A DNA stretch of 64,000 nt. Origin: Edaphochlamys debaryana. Its lineage: Eukaryota > Chlorophyta > Chlorophyceae > Chlamydomonadales. The notes under the pieces are model-generated. The model did no database searches. It worked only from the letters and a program-made list of their open reading frames with translations, and had not been told where the DNA came from. Position numbers and translations under genes: made by a program. The stretch lies in assembly GCA_016858145.1 (NCBI GenBank), contig JAEHOE010000202.1, positions 62,001 to 126,000 on the forward strand. The letters run 5' to 3'. This document shows, in pieces, positions 8,916-21,841 of the stretch (position 1 is its first letter; each line of letters opens with the position of its first letter).

Positions 8916-11900
8916 TCACTGCCGCGCCGGCACAGGGACGGGCAGTGACGCTGGCAGCTGATGGTTCGGGTTGGATCCCGGGTTGGATCCAGCGGTTGGG
9001 CTCTGTCGTACACAGCTCAGGATCTCCATGCTGGCCGCCACTCCCTTGAGTGGGATCAGGCCCATGCTGAGGCCCACGATGGGCCGATCTGACTCATAGA
9101 AGGCGCCGCTGACGTCAGCAGCCTGAGGCGGTACGACGCGGCACATAGAAAGGCCTATGAGTAAGCACATCAGGGACAGTGACTAAAGCACAACAGATGA
9201 GTCATGCCTGTAGCGACTTCCAGCGGCAACGCACCTGCCACAGCGCCGAGCTGACGCAGACCTGACCGGCGGAGGCGAATCCGGCGATGCGGGCGGACCG
9301 GTTCATGACCTGGGGGCCGGGGTGGGTGGGGGTGGGGGCAAGTCAGGGGTGACAGTAGTCCACGTGTGCACGTCACGCGGCAAGAAACACGTGCGTTCTG
9401 ACACGTGCTCGTCCAGTCACGCACCTTGCCGCGGTACTCGATCCGCGCTGACGTGGCGCCCAGGGCGTGGCCCACGTGGCCAATGTCCATGCCCACCTGG
9501 GGGGAGAGAGGAGGGTGGGTAGTCTCAGGCACCTCCGCAGACAGACCTTCCCCATGGAGCTCTTTCACTTCATCTCTAGCCTCTCCCCACTCCCTCCGCA
9601 ACCCTCCTGCAGATATATAGATCTTCGCCCCTGTCGTCACGTTCATTTGCGTCTCAAACCTCTGCGTGCTGTTCTTTCGCCTCTCCATCCGTGCCTCGCG
9701 CCGCCACCCCGCCCACCCCCCCCACCTTGACGCGTAGGCCCCGGTACAGCACCTGCCGTGCGGCCCGCAGCGCCTCGGCACGCACCACCTGCGCAGGGGG
9801 GGGGGGCGGGTGTGTGTGTGTGGGGGGGGCAGATGAGAGGGGGGGCGCCTAGGGTTTACCGCAAAGTCCGCACGGTTCACACCACACGATGGCTCCCTTG
9901 GCCCCCAGCGCACATCGGGACCATCCCTGCGGACGTACCGTACGCAGCACGGCACGGCACTCCTAGGCATGGCACAGCACGCGGCGGACAGCACGCTCAC
10001 CTGCATGCCGCCAGTCCTGGAGCCGGGGGCCCCACGAGCCGTCGCACTGAGACCCGATGGCGCCACACCAGCTCCCACGCCCAGGCTCGCTGCCACTGCC
10101 GCGGCCGCGCCGGACCACGGGCGAATGGCGCCGCCGGCCGCCGCCGCAATCGGCGGCGCCATTGCAAATAACGGCGCGCCCGCAGTCGGCCCCGACTCGT
10201 TAATGGCAAAGGTATAGTCCCTGCCGCTGCTGCGCGCACGTGCCTGCTGCTGCGCGGTGCGCGGTACGGCAGGGCCGTCGTACGACGTGGGCAGATTCAG
10301 GCCAGGCCCCGGCCCCGGGGAGGGTCCAGGCGCGCCGCCGCCGCCCAGGGCTGAGTCGAAGCTGCAGACCTCCTCGCAAAGCTCGTGCTGCAGCAGCTCG
10401 TCCGACCATGGCTAAGACGCGAAGGAAGAGAGGGGAGAATGAAACATTGTAGGTTAGGGCAAACTTATGGTGTGCGTTGTACGGGATGGGGTGTGGCCAG
10501 CCCTCTGTCCGCGGCTCAACGCCAAACTCTGCTACGCAGTACAGTAACGCCAGTCAGACGTACGGCAAGTCAGACGTACGGCACAGGCACTCACCAGCGC
10601 CTTGAGGCCCTGTGGACGGATTCGGCGCATGGCAATGGGGGCAGATGGCGAGAGGGTGGGAAGGCCTCGGCGCAGGATGGACCGAGCAGGTGTTTTGGCA
10701 GGTTGGGGGTACCCCTTTTATTTGAACCCGCAAACGCCCCGGTGTCGATAGAGCCCGACCGTCGCCGCGCGCCCCGCCCCACCTCGACGCAATCCAGGGC
10801 CCACGTGATGGCAGCAGCAGGGGACCTGGGGGCAGCGGAAGCGCGGAAGCAATATCAACGTCAGACTGAACACACATGACAACTCAAACAAAGAAGAGTG
10901 GTAAGGGGCAAGAAACCTCCATGCCTACCTGAAGGCCGTGAGCACGAGTCCGTCTCCGCCCTCCACCAGGAAACCCCCGGCCGCCCCCAGCCGGCGGCAC
11001 ACGAAGCGCTGAAACGTCGCCAGCGCTTTGGCGGCGGCGGCCGGCAGCTCGGTCTGAAGCGTGCTGGCGCCAACCACCTTCATAAAGCCAACGCAGATGA
11101 GGCCTGCGAGGGTCCGGTCACCGAAGGCAGGGGGTAGGGATGGAGGTCTGGGCAGGCGGTGACGGGGCCTTGATCCCAAGGGTTAACAACCGCAGCCGAG
11201 TTGCCCCCCAAACACGCACCCGTGGGCGCCCACTGGTTGCCGAGCTGCACCTCCGCCGCCGTGCGCAGCGGCGGGCAGTACGCGAGGCGGCAGGACAGGT
11301 CGCGGGGGACCAGAAGGTACAGGGGTACGCCGTCCCCCGCGGCAGCCTCGGCCTCCGCCTCCGCCTCGGCCTCCGCCTCGGCCTCCGCCTCGGCATTATC
11401 ACCGTCGGCTGTGCTTTGGGCGCTGTACGGCAGGCCGCGGCAGCTGGCGCCGTGCAATGCAGTTGCGCTGGCGGTGGGCTGGGGCCCGCCGTTGAGGAGG
11501 TGGTGTCCAGCGTAGCTGATGCGAACGCCGTTCAACAATTCTGCAAGGAAACCAGGAAGGACAAAACAACGTCAGTACAGTAGCTGTACCGGAGCTAAGC
11601 GAGAGAAACCGGCAGACGCATTCAGCTCTTCGCGGCGGTGGCGTGCAAAGTCAGCCATGCAATGATATGGTGTAGCTTCCGTACGTGACGTACTGCAATA
11701 GTTCAAAGGATCCTGGATCACCCAAGCGCACGCACCTGCATCCGAGGAGGCCTTGAGCTTGGGAGCGCCCCTGGCGTTCTTGAGACGATTGAACGCCGCC
11801 CCCGAAAGCGCCACCAGGCCCCCAGGCACGGCCTCGTTCACTGCGTTCGCCGCCTCCGCAAATACGCCGTAGTACTTGTACGTCATGGACACCTGCATGC

Positions 11901-14900
11901 GTGTACGGCAGCGCGGCGCGCGGTACGGTCAACCACACGCGTACGGCAGGTGCATGTAAAGACCATGTAGAGGGGGGGTTTTCGAAGCAGTACGGCATGC
12001 CGTACATCCGTACACATCTCACCTTGTTGAAGATGATGGCCTCGTCGCTGTCCAGCCCCGAGTGAATGCCCATGCGCACTCTCAGGCCCCGGTGGCACAC
12101 GCGCAGCTGCCGCCCGCCCTTGCCGTCGGCCTGAGGGTGGGGCGGAGGGGCCGGCGCAGGGCACATCAGGTCGGGTTACACGCATGCCCTCTCATGCTCC
12201 CTACTTCTTCCCGCAGGGGAGCCGTCACGTCATGCCAAGCCGGTGCCACTTCAGAGTCAGGGAGTGCTAAGCTATCTAACTCATTCCAGCCTGCCCCCTG
12301 GTCAGCGGTCGGGCTTGTCCTTACCCGTACAGCGGTGAGCTCGTGCGCCGGCGCCGTGAGGACCGGGAAGGCCGACGCAAGCGCCTCACGCCTGCAGCGC
12401 AGCACGCACGGCAGGTAAATGGGGCATCCATCACCCATCCATCAAGCTAGCTAAGCATGCGGCACAGTCGTCGGAACCCATGGCCGAACCCCAAGCGCGG
12501 CAGGCAGGTTTGCAACCACTACGTCGTTTCTAAAACGCAACGCGGGAGCCCACCCTGCCTCACCAGGTCACGCACGCATCCTCCTCAGTGCTAGCTCAGC
12601 AAAGCATCCGTGCTTTGGCCTCAAGTAGCAGACGCTGGTCCCGAACGAGCAACTTGCAACCCGGTAACCCACTCACCACGTGACGCACGCGTCCTCCTCG
12701 GTGTCCTCAACCACGAACTCGCGGCTGTACGCCGCACTCGAGAACCGGGAGTCCTGAGCGCTCAGGCCCAACCGCTGGCGCCACGTGGTGCTGTCGGCCT
12801 GGCGGTGCGGGAGGCAAGGCAGGGTTAGACCAGGTGTTCGTGGCGGGAGTGGCTTCACATCGAAGAATGAATGCGGCGCGAAGCACCCCGACCGCGTTCC
12901 TGCGCGCGGAGGGTACAGCCTTGGCGCGCACGCGCGGCCGGCCATCAGCATGCCGCCATAAGGAGCCCGCAGCCCACCCGCTCGACCTCAAGAGCCCAGC
13001 ACCCCACACACCTTCTGGACGGGCGCGCAAGTAGCCGCGTCCAGGGGCACGACGACGGGTCCGGCCTGCATACGCTTGGAGCTGATGGCGCCCAGGCCAC
13101 CGCCCGCCGCAGCGGCGGCCTCCGCCATAAAGCCCGCCAGGAGCGAGCTGCCGCCGCCGCCGACCGGCGACCTGCCGCCGCCGCCGTCCACGTGGATCTG
13201 GAGTGACACGTGCGAAAGCGAGGGTCGCGGCGAGGGCGCAGAGGCAACGGGGTAGCTGTTGCCGCCCAACGCGCCATCGTGGCTCGGCGGTGCATTACTA
13301 ATGATGCCAGCGGCGCTCCCCATGTGGCGATGGGAGAAGCGAGTGCTTGCAAGCCCTTGGCCGCTCGCGAGGGAGCCATTGCCGTTCCCCGCGTTTGACC
13401 ACATGCGTGGAAGCCCGAGCGCCGAGGCTCCGCCGGGGCCTGTCACGGGCGATCCGAACTGAGAGCTGCTGTGGGATCCGGCATGCGATCGTGTGCGGTA
13501 GCTGTTGCTGAGAGCGGACCGGACGGCCGCGGCGAAGCCTGTTGTGTGGGTGACACCGCCGTTGGGATCGGCGGCGGCCGGCGCGGTGATCTTGCACAGG
13601 GATTGCTGCTGTTGGTTCGTGACGCGAACAAGGACCTGTGTAGGAGGGAGATGGAAAGCAGAGCGGAGGTATGAGGGTGAAGGGGAGGTGCCGGCCATGC
13701 TCAAAGCAAGCCAACAGGCGAGGTGCAAGTGGTTGGTGGCACTCAACCCACTTGGGGCCAGGTAGCGGGGAGATTGAAGCAATGGCCAGGTAGCGGGGGG
13801 ATGGAAGCAACCCTACGTGACCCTCATCTCACTGTCCGTGCCGGTAGCGGGGCCCACCTAGCTTGGCCCAGCCCGAGCCCCACCTCGCATCCGTCGTCCT
13901 GTTTGAGCAGCTCCGCAGGCCAGTCCACATCCAGAAGGGCAAGCTGCACGTCTGTGAGGAAATGGGGCAGGCGGACGGTCATCATGGGGTCAGGAAACAG
14001 GAGCGGTAAGAAGGGTGACAGGTGTGGAAGCCAGTGACAGGGTTTGCACAGGTTTTCGCCCAGCCTCCGCGGCCTTACCTGCGGCGTAGGCGCATGCGTT
14101 GACGGGACTCCAGAAGGCGAGCAGGAAGGAGTCGCCTGCGCGAGCGAGGGGGTTGATGAGTTCTCCCGTCATATGATGCATGCAGGCACCGTGCCTGGGG
14201 TCCCACCCACCCACCCACCCACCCACCCCCAGCCACCCACCCACCCTCTGTGGCCGTCTCGTAGCCGTTGTGTTTTGACAGCAGTCGGCGCATGACGGTG
14301 TGGTGTTTCTGCATGGCCGATTCCATAACAGAAGTATCCAGCGCCTCCCACAAGAGGGTCGAGTTCTGGCGAACGGGGGAAAGAGGAGCAAGGATGGGGC
14401 GTTCAAACAACCGAGAGCATACCCTGCTACCGCTGCATAGCTCGGCCCCTCCCCACCTGCACGTCTGACACGAGCAGGCTCGTGTCGGGACCCGCGCGGG
14501 GCGCCCGCACGCGCCCCCACAGGTCCCTGTTGCTCCTCCGCATGTGCAGAGCCACGAGCAGGAGGGCGACGGCGGCGACCACCAGCACAAACACAATGGG
14601 GACAGCAATGGCGGCCGCGAGCCTGCGGGTGGGGGCGGAACGGGCAGGAGGGACAGGAGGGGCGGGAGGGGCAGCAGGAGGGGCGGGAGGAGAGGGCAAG
14701 GCGAAGTGAGCCCGAAGGAATGGCTTGTCCAGCCAAGGAGAGGCACGACAAGGCCCCTGCACTATAGTTCATTTGGCAGAAGTCTACAGGAAAAGGCGCT
14801 GATCTGCAGCCACCGCCCCCGGGAGAGGCTCTCACCAGTCACGGCTGGCTCCGCTATCGGAGTTTGCCTCCCTCAGCTTGGGCGACGGCGCGTACTGCCC

Positions 14901-17900
14901 CCCGATGTACGACGCGTACGTCTGCCGTACTAGCGCAGGGCCGTGAGCTTGGACCACCTGTGCCGTTCGCATGGGCCCCAACGAGCGAAACTGTTTAGCG
15001 TGCGGAAAACACTGGCTCCTGGCTCTTGGGGAACATTTCGGGGCAAAGCAACTATCAACGGCTGAGGCTCCCTTCCATTCCTGTCCCCCACGTGACTAAG
15101 GCTTGCCCACAGAACACACTACGAAGCTTCACCTGATCGAAATAATTCGTGAGCGTCGCCAGAGCGGCGATCGCGCGTGCCTCGTGAGGGTCCTCTGCTG
15201 CCCCAGAAGTGTTGTTCGTGCTGCCGGATGCCGACTGGTGCAGCCTGCGACCCGGCCCTGCCCCCGCCGCGGCAGACGAGCTGTAGACTGTCGTTGTACT
15301 GGGCCCCAGCGGCGTACCGGGCGCCGCGAGGCGAGCCGCGGCCCAGCCCAGGCCCCATCGGTACCAGTTGAGGAGCAGGGGCGAGGGCACATCGAGCGCC
15401 ATGTTGGGGTGGTGGACGGCGTGCCACAGAGCCTGAGGACATGGTTTGGGGAGGAGGGAATCGGGGGTCAAGGGCTGGACTGAGCTCCGCACTTCCTATT
15501 GAGAGCCTGCCTAGTCAGTAAGGACTGGATTGGGCCCATTCCTTCAGTGTCAAGGGCCTGGCCGTACCGTACCCCCTGCGTCACACGTGCGTACCTGGGT
15601 GTAGGAGTTGACAAAGCCGGCGTCGAAGCCCATAGCCAGGTAAGGCCCAATGGCAAAGTCACTCGACTTTGCTTTCCACCAGGGGGTATTGGCGTAGGCT
15701 TTGGCGTCCCAGGTTCCGTCGGCGCTTCGCGTGTAGCCCAGCGCAGCACGCGCGCCGTTGGTCACATTTTGGCGCAGATCCCGAGGACCGAACGCAATGA
15801 GATCACCGAAGCCAAGCAGCAGCGTCCAAAGGTCCATTGTGGATGCGCCGGCCGCAAAACCGTTGACCTCGGCTCGGAGGTCAATCAACGCAGCTGCATG
15901 GGGGTACGGGGCCACACACGGGAAAGCGGTGGGCGTGTGTGCTTGCCGCAGGGTAGCGCACTTCAGGACCTCCCGTCAGGTTCCGTATGACCCCGGTCTT
16001 GGTAAGACGCTGTCAGCGCCGTGACTCACACATGGGTGCCCGGTTGATGTACGACCCGGCTCCACTTGTGTTTGACTCTGCAGTCGACTTAACGCCCCCG
16101 AGGTATCGCTCGTCGTGCGTCGACGACAGCGCGCAGCTGCTCGCGTTGCAGTGCTGCAGGGTTCCGTTGGTGCCTGGCTCCATCACGACACGGCTGCCGG
16201 GCAGTGGAGCCACGCGCACGGCGCCCGGCCGCCTGAAGACCTCGCTCCTGGACATGACCCTCAGCGCAACATCCCAGTCGAACGTCACGAGGCAGGATCT
16301 GCGCGGGTACGACACAAGACGAGCAAGCATGAGTCAGACTAACCGGAATACAGCAGGGTGCACGCATCCGGCATCCGGCATCCGGCATCCGGCGTACGGC
16401 ACGGCGGCGCCGTGTGAACGATTGGAGGAGGCAAGTGTTAATGGCCATCCATCTCCCGCGGTAGGCCCCCCTTTAACGTAGCCTTCTTGTGACTCCCAGA
16501 CCCCTGTTCCGTGCACGACATGAGGCCTAGGCTTGCTTCCATCCCCCCGGCCATCCCCCCGGCCCTGCTTGACGCGGCCTGGTGGACCCCCGACCCTTCG
16601 TCTTCCGTCCTACCCGGCAGCAAACTGGGGGCTGATGGCTGGGCACTTGGCGGCTGCGGCAGTCACCGAGTCGCCGGTCTCGATCAAGGCATGTGGGTCG
16701 GAGGCGTTCACGCTCGGTGCGTTGAACTGGAGCAGGCGCGAGAACATGGCCGCTGCGGGCCAGGAGGAAGGGTGAAAGGGGGTATCGTGGTTTTGGACGC
16801 GGCAGCACAGCCCATCGGCACATAGCGCGGGGGTTCCTTCTTAGGCTAATCTCTGCAGCGAGCGTCCCCTCCAGCCCCCCTGCCTGCCTGCGTAACGCCA
16901 GCCGGGGCCGTCGGTCAGGGGCTCGGCGGCGGGCGGCGGCTGGAGGAGGTCGTACACGTAGCCCTGCAGCGGACGACAGTTGACGGTTGGTGTTTGGCGG
17001 TTGGGTGGCTCAGTGTGGGGGCTTCAGGTCAGGATGCGTTGCGGGTGAGCACTGGGTCGGTGAGGGCGAGGGGCATGGGACTCCTTTCCGATTCCTCACC
17101 TGGGACGTGCCCCGGGTCTGCACCACGGACGCGGCGAGGGCAGCCAGGAGGTCCACGGCTCGACCACACGACGGCTGGGAGGGGAGATCAGGAGGAGGAG
17201 GGCAAGCATGAGCAGATACAGACATCTGCTGCTGTATCTTCTGTATCCCGCTCGTCTGTCAAGAGACAACTGCTTTGTATCAAACGATGCGGGGTCTCCC
17301 AATCGCCGCACCCACCTGTGTCGTGACGCACAGCCCATGCTCGGGCAGCATCGCAGCAGCAGCGGGCCCCGCCGCGGCCGCCATGGCCCGAGCCCCCGTG
17401 TGATCAGTTAGGAGCTGCAACAGCTCGTCCCAGTCCGTTGGTACGGGACGGTTGAAGTAGTCAAGAACGTCCTGCCGTACGAACATGAGGAGGTAGGTAC
17501 GGGGATGCACGGCTCCGTGCGGGGATGCGTTGACCTGCGGAAGGGCGTGTGCCGTGGGCGTACACGGGGGAGTTGAAGCGGAAGATATGCACGCGCTGGC
17601 TCGATCGCTCAACAGCCGGCCCAACTGCATGATTTTGCCGCGCACAGACCCATGCAACATGCATGCGCTCACCTCCGTGAGGTGAGCGTTCTCGGGTATG
17701 TTGTACTGCGGCTGCTGCAGGTTGATCGTCTCCACCCGCATACCGCTGAAGTCCATGCTGCGATCGGGCAGACAACAACCACATGGGAACAATACGTCAG
17801 GCGGCCTTTATTTAAGAGGACGAGGCTTTTGTAGACGGCAACTCGGGCGCTGGCCTGCATGTGGGTCTGGGTCCCCGCCCCTGAACTCCGCACAGCAGTC

Positions 17901-19423
17901 TTGTCCCCAAGGAGCCCCAGTCCAGGTCACCGCCCGCACCTGTACATGGTGAAAGGGCTGCTGGTGCCAATGCGGGCCGTCAGGGAGGATACCTCCCAGG
18001 CGTTCTGCAGGGCACGGTTGAAAGGCCGGGGACATTGTTGTACCGGCTGCCGACACGTGAGCGGTCAACACCGACAAACCCCTCTATCGTCTATATCCCC
18101 ATGCTTAGTGGGTACAGGTCGATGCGACGCTGTCAGCTATGCAGCCGCTCCTTCCTACCCTCCTGCCAACCACACGCAAGCGAGCTCGTTTGCACCCGTT
18201 TGCGCTCCCTTGGCCCGGCTCTCCGCTGGCCCCCCCAAGCAGGCCTGCCCGCAGCTCCCAAGTATCCCAAGCCCACCTGGAGAGCCGTGATGTCGGGCAG
18301 TGCCTGCAGGCCCCCGTTGAACTTCCCCATTGCCGCATCGTACGGCGGACTGCTTAGAAACTCCTTAGCGGCGGTCATGACCATGCCATTGGCCTGCGTT
18401 CCACAGGGCACGAGCGGCGAGCGGGCTTGGGGACTGGCGACGCGTCTCAGGTCAAGGGCCCCACGTCCCTGACCTCATGGTAGCTAGACAGCCTAATCTG
18501 GATCTCGGCAGGCCGACACATTCCGTAGCAGGCCGGGACAATCCAGGCCCCGAAGCCGCCTCACCCAGCCTGGGAAGATCATCCAGGTGAAACCCTGATG
18601 ATGAGACCGGGGCAGAGAGGGACGGAGGTCAGGTTGACGTGGGCAGGTGGCATGGTGCCAGGGACCGTTACGAAGGGCTGGAGGTCCGTTGTGGATTTTA
18701 TCGAGTTTTGGGAATGCCTCTGCTACAGATTTCCCTTCCAGAGTGGTCGCCAGCCGTTTGTGGAAAAGATGACATCAACGTAGCTCAAAACGCCTTGTCG
18801 TGGGCGGAGGGCGTGGGTCGCAAACCCACCCCCCTCCCTTCGTGGGGAGGCGCCTCCCGTGCGCATCATGCTGCGGGCACTCCTTGTCCTCCTCCTCGCT
18901 GCGCCAAGCCTTATTCCTTTGGCTTATCCCATGTTCGTAGCGGGCTACCGCCCCGGACGTCCCAGGAACGAGCAGGGAGGAGGTCCCTGCGCGGAACCCC
19001 CACGGGGGCGCCAGGCACGAACCCTGCGGGCGATGACTCACAGGCCCATCAGTCGACGGTGGTGGCCCCGCGATTGGGGGTGGCGACGTAGACGATGGAC
19101 TTGCTGCTGGACGCGGTCCAGCCTCACAAGGTGACGCAGTGACCGCGACCGGCGTGGCATCAGCCCGACACGGTGTGCAACGCGTATCGTTTAACAGCAG
19201 GACGTCTAGGGCCTCTGGTATCGAGGGCGCCGGCGTTGTCCTGCGAACGTTGAGAGCGTTAACCTTAAAGGTCAGAACGGCGCCAAGCGGTAAAACGCCT
19301 CTCTCACATTGCCAACGCCAGAATTGCCGAGGTGCACGGGGACAGCGCCGATGTGCTCGTGAGGTACGATGCCAGCAGCACCACAAGGCTCCAGCCTGCG
19401 AGGCTCCTCGAGAGCGCGGCCAT
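8916..19423 (-). CDS. Receptor-type class III nucleotide cyclase, tandem copy 1
   Basis: Thirty-two exons join in frame to about 1660 residues: 19308-19423, 19042-19240, 18565-18594, 18277-18393, 17940-18004, 17673-17757, 17316-17534, 17100-17174, 16888-16963, 16614-16752, 16030-16298, 15595-15893, 15133-15432, 14836-14957, 14457-14622, 14245-14365, 14079-14135, 13884-13951, 13012-13635, 12677-12798, 12325-12391, 12023-12130, 11736-11892, 11220-11540, 10929-11103, 10783-10825, 10595-10609, 10001-10411, 9726-9788, 9425-9496, 9235-9309, 8916-9122. Order: signal peptide (MAALSRSLAGWSLVVLLASY); ectodomain about 40-700 resembling bacterial family 1 solute-binding proteins (YLLMFVRQDVLDYF, PVPTDWDELLQLL, FAIGPYLAMGFDAGFVNSY); one helix about 705-729 (IAVPIVFVLVVAAVALLLVA); cyclase C1 with metal aspartates in LLVSDVQNSTLLWE and ATEGDSFLLAF and a roughly 208-residue low-complexity insert; cyclase C2 (VGFMKVVGASTL, ARIEYRGK, VMNRSARIAG). 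C2 keeps Asn and Arg four residues apart; C1 lacks them, so one composite active site is likely. ATP versus GTP use is not settled. Exon 2 is the least certain; exon 9 uses a GC donor. Confidence 0.85.
11346..11394 (-). repeat. Coding Ala-Glu microsatellite in cyclase copy 1
   Basis: GCCTCC/GCCTCG hexamers encode an (Ala-Glu)n run between the two cyclase domains. Copy 2 has a shorter run at about 24178-24200, so the linker length varies between the duplicates. Confidence 0.9.
13580..14600. repeat. One-kilobase tract nearly identical to 26195-27219, introns included
   Basis: The two cyclase copies share this tract with only a handful of substitutions and a CCCA-repeat length change. It covers the start of the long C1-insert exon, three whole C1 exons, part of the transmembrane exon and all introns between. 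Introns outside the tract are mostly unalignable between copies. Confidence 0.9.
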
Positions 19424-21841
19424 GTGTGGTCCCACCCGGCTGCCTTTAGGTAGGTAGGCTAACACTCCATCAAAGGTATGGCTACAGTGAATGTTGCGGA
19501 AGGTATCACGGTCGACGACAGGCTTCTGAAACCTCGTCGGGCGACCAAGCGCCAAGTTCACAGCGCGGTTTCTACCTCGGGTGCGTACGTATTAAATCTA
19601 GGCTATCAAGCGTTAACAGCGAACAGGTTCTGGTGATGCCTTGGCCGGTATGCAAATCGAGCGACGGTCGCGCTTAGCCCATCGACCGGCTCGGGGACCG
19701 TCGCGTTGGATTCGCAATATGGGGATGTACAAGCTCGCACAAAAGCCCCGGGTAGAGTGCACCAGGGCGCACGGACGTCCTGATGCGGCTGCCCCGTACA
19801 CGGCGAACGGGTAATACGTCCGGGCGCCCACGTGCGCCACTTTCCTCCATGCGGGGTTGTCCTCCGCAATGGCCCCTGGTACCCCGCGTTTCTCCTTCTC
19901 CCGTTGCCCTCCCCTGATGCCTTGGGCTCCTCACTGCCAGGCTGTGGCGCTGCCGTGGCTGCGCAGGCCTACGCCCCGTCTGCCGAGGTGACTGGGGACC
20001 TGGAGCCAAGCGTGTCATCGTGCCCTGCGCAGCTGCGCTGGATTGCGCTTTGCTTTCCATATCCCGTCCGAAGACGAGGATGCCCTGCCTCACCTCCTCC
20101 TGCCTCCAAATGGTTGGTGCCGCAACTGGCACTCCCAGTAGCCCCAGGAACAGCCACCCGTGCAGCTATGGGACGAGGGGAGGGAGCAGAAGGTACGCCC
20201 CGGCCGGACTGAAGACTTAAAAGCATAAGTCGAGGTCTGCTGACGCTGCTTGGGGGTGGTCGCCTAGTAAGAGGACGCAGCCATCCCACGCAACCCCCAT
20301 CCCCAGTGCAATCGTTGCATTTGCTGGCCCTGCTTTTCGCGTAACTCGGTGTCTCCTTTCCCCCATCCCCACGTGACAAGCTGACAACACACGACAGGGC
20401 TGGAAGCACGCCCCTGTCCCGACCCACATGGCACACCGACAGCCAACTTGTCGGGTCACGCACAGTACCGGTACACAGCACAGTGCAACGGCACCTGCCT
20501 CCCGCGTCCGCTACTCGCCTACGGTCCTTGCCGCGACCGTGCGTGGTCTGTCCGGACCTAGCTCAAGACTTTCGGTATAGCCTGCCCCGACTCGCCGTTC
20601 ATCTCCTCTCTTGCTCACCACCAAACTGCCACAACAGGGGGAAAAAGCAGGGAGGAGGGCACCCTGTGAACATGATGGCACACCCGTGACCGACAGGTAG
20701 GGTCCATTGAGCGTTTGAGCCTGTCGCCCACGCACAACCGACCGGGGCCTCGGCCACTGCCAACTCCACAACCAGGGGCAGGAGCCACCGGCCCCGGCAG
20801 GAGCCCCCAGAGCCTGGCCCCAAAACCAACAATATGAAACCTCCCATGCTTGACGCTTTACTTGCACCACCATTGGGCCGGGCCACCGCCACGCCCCGGT
20901 CCCAAACACATCATGACCCAACACGTTTCAGTGACCCCTCAACCCGCGCTTGCCCCATTCAAACCCACTGCCAGCCAGGCACTATGTACCGCGTCGTCTC
21001 CCACGCCTTGGCCCTCGATCGGCACTTGCACATCCGGACATGATCATCATCCATGCGTTTGATACTAGTCCGCCTTTCCAACTTGAACCCACCGAACATG
21101 TGAACCTAGTAAGAAGTACGCCAGGCGAGCCTCCTGCTGCCCGTGCACGCTGCCCACTTAAGTTCGACGGACCCAGACCAAAATTGATTGCTGCCCGAAA
21201 CACACAACGAGCCTGATGCGTTCAGGTGCCGCTTGAGTTGGATTCATGCACGCAAACCACATGCCACATCACACAACCCTCGACCTAAGGTGATGCTTAC
21301 ACTCGGATCTCTCGCACGCCAGCCAGGGCGCCCAAGGAAACACCCGCATGACCACATCTGTGTTCTGTTTTAATTGCCCGCCTAGCCGCAGGCCGTCACC
21401 ACACTGCACGGGCGCCCCGCCCACACAGCTAAAAATAAGCATGCATTTTGCATGTGCCTGCCGATGTGCCGTGCACTTGCATAGGTAGACAATTTCCATG
21501 CCTTTTGAATTTCGACATCTATCGCTCGACCCACTTGAGTACCCCCAACGAGGCAGGGCATGCGTCTAGCTTTGCCACGACCGATCTGCGAGGTCGGGTT
21601 GATTGGGTTCCCTTGGTTGTACGCAAGGCTGGTTCGTTTCTGCAAAGCACACCTACCGCTACCTATGACGCACATGAGCAGACCTCTACACAACGCTATT
21701 TGCGTTCCAGCAAGGTATACCCAACAGGGTCATCAAGCGCATCCCATGAAGCAAACCATCCTTGAAATCACTTCGGCGGCTAGCTGCTAGGCCGCTGGCC
21801 GCTCAGCCCGATTACGAAACGAGTATCAGCGCCGCCAGGGG
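19424..21841. other. Intergenic 2.4 kb between the cyclase duplicates
   Basis: Upstream region of copy 1 and downstream region of copy 2. No gene recognised. A minus-strand TGTAA (TTACA at 21297-21301) lies 541 bases beyond the stop of copy 2 and may be its poly(A) signal. Confidence 0.55.

Noticed and set aside
18895..19107. Alternative frame in cyclase copy 1 exon 2 reading SKSIVYVATPNRGATTVD, then TGA, then WACES
   Set aside because: It looked protein-like and would imply a stop or frameshift, but copy 2 has no matching stretch, no valid splice sites reach it, and the chosen frame agrees in phase with both neighbours in both copies.
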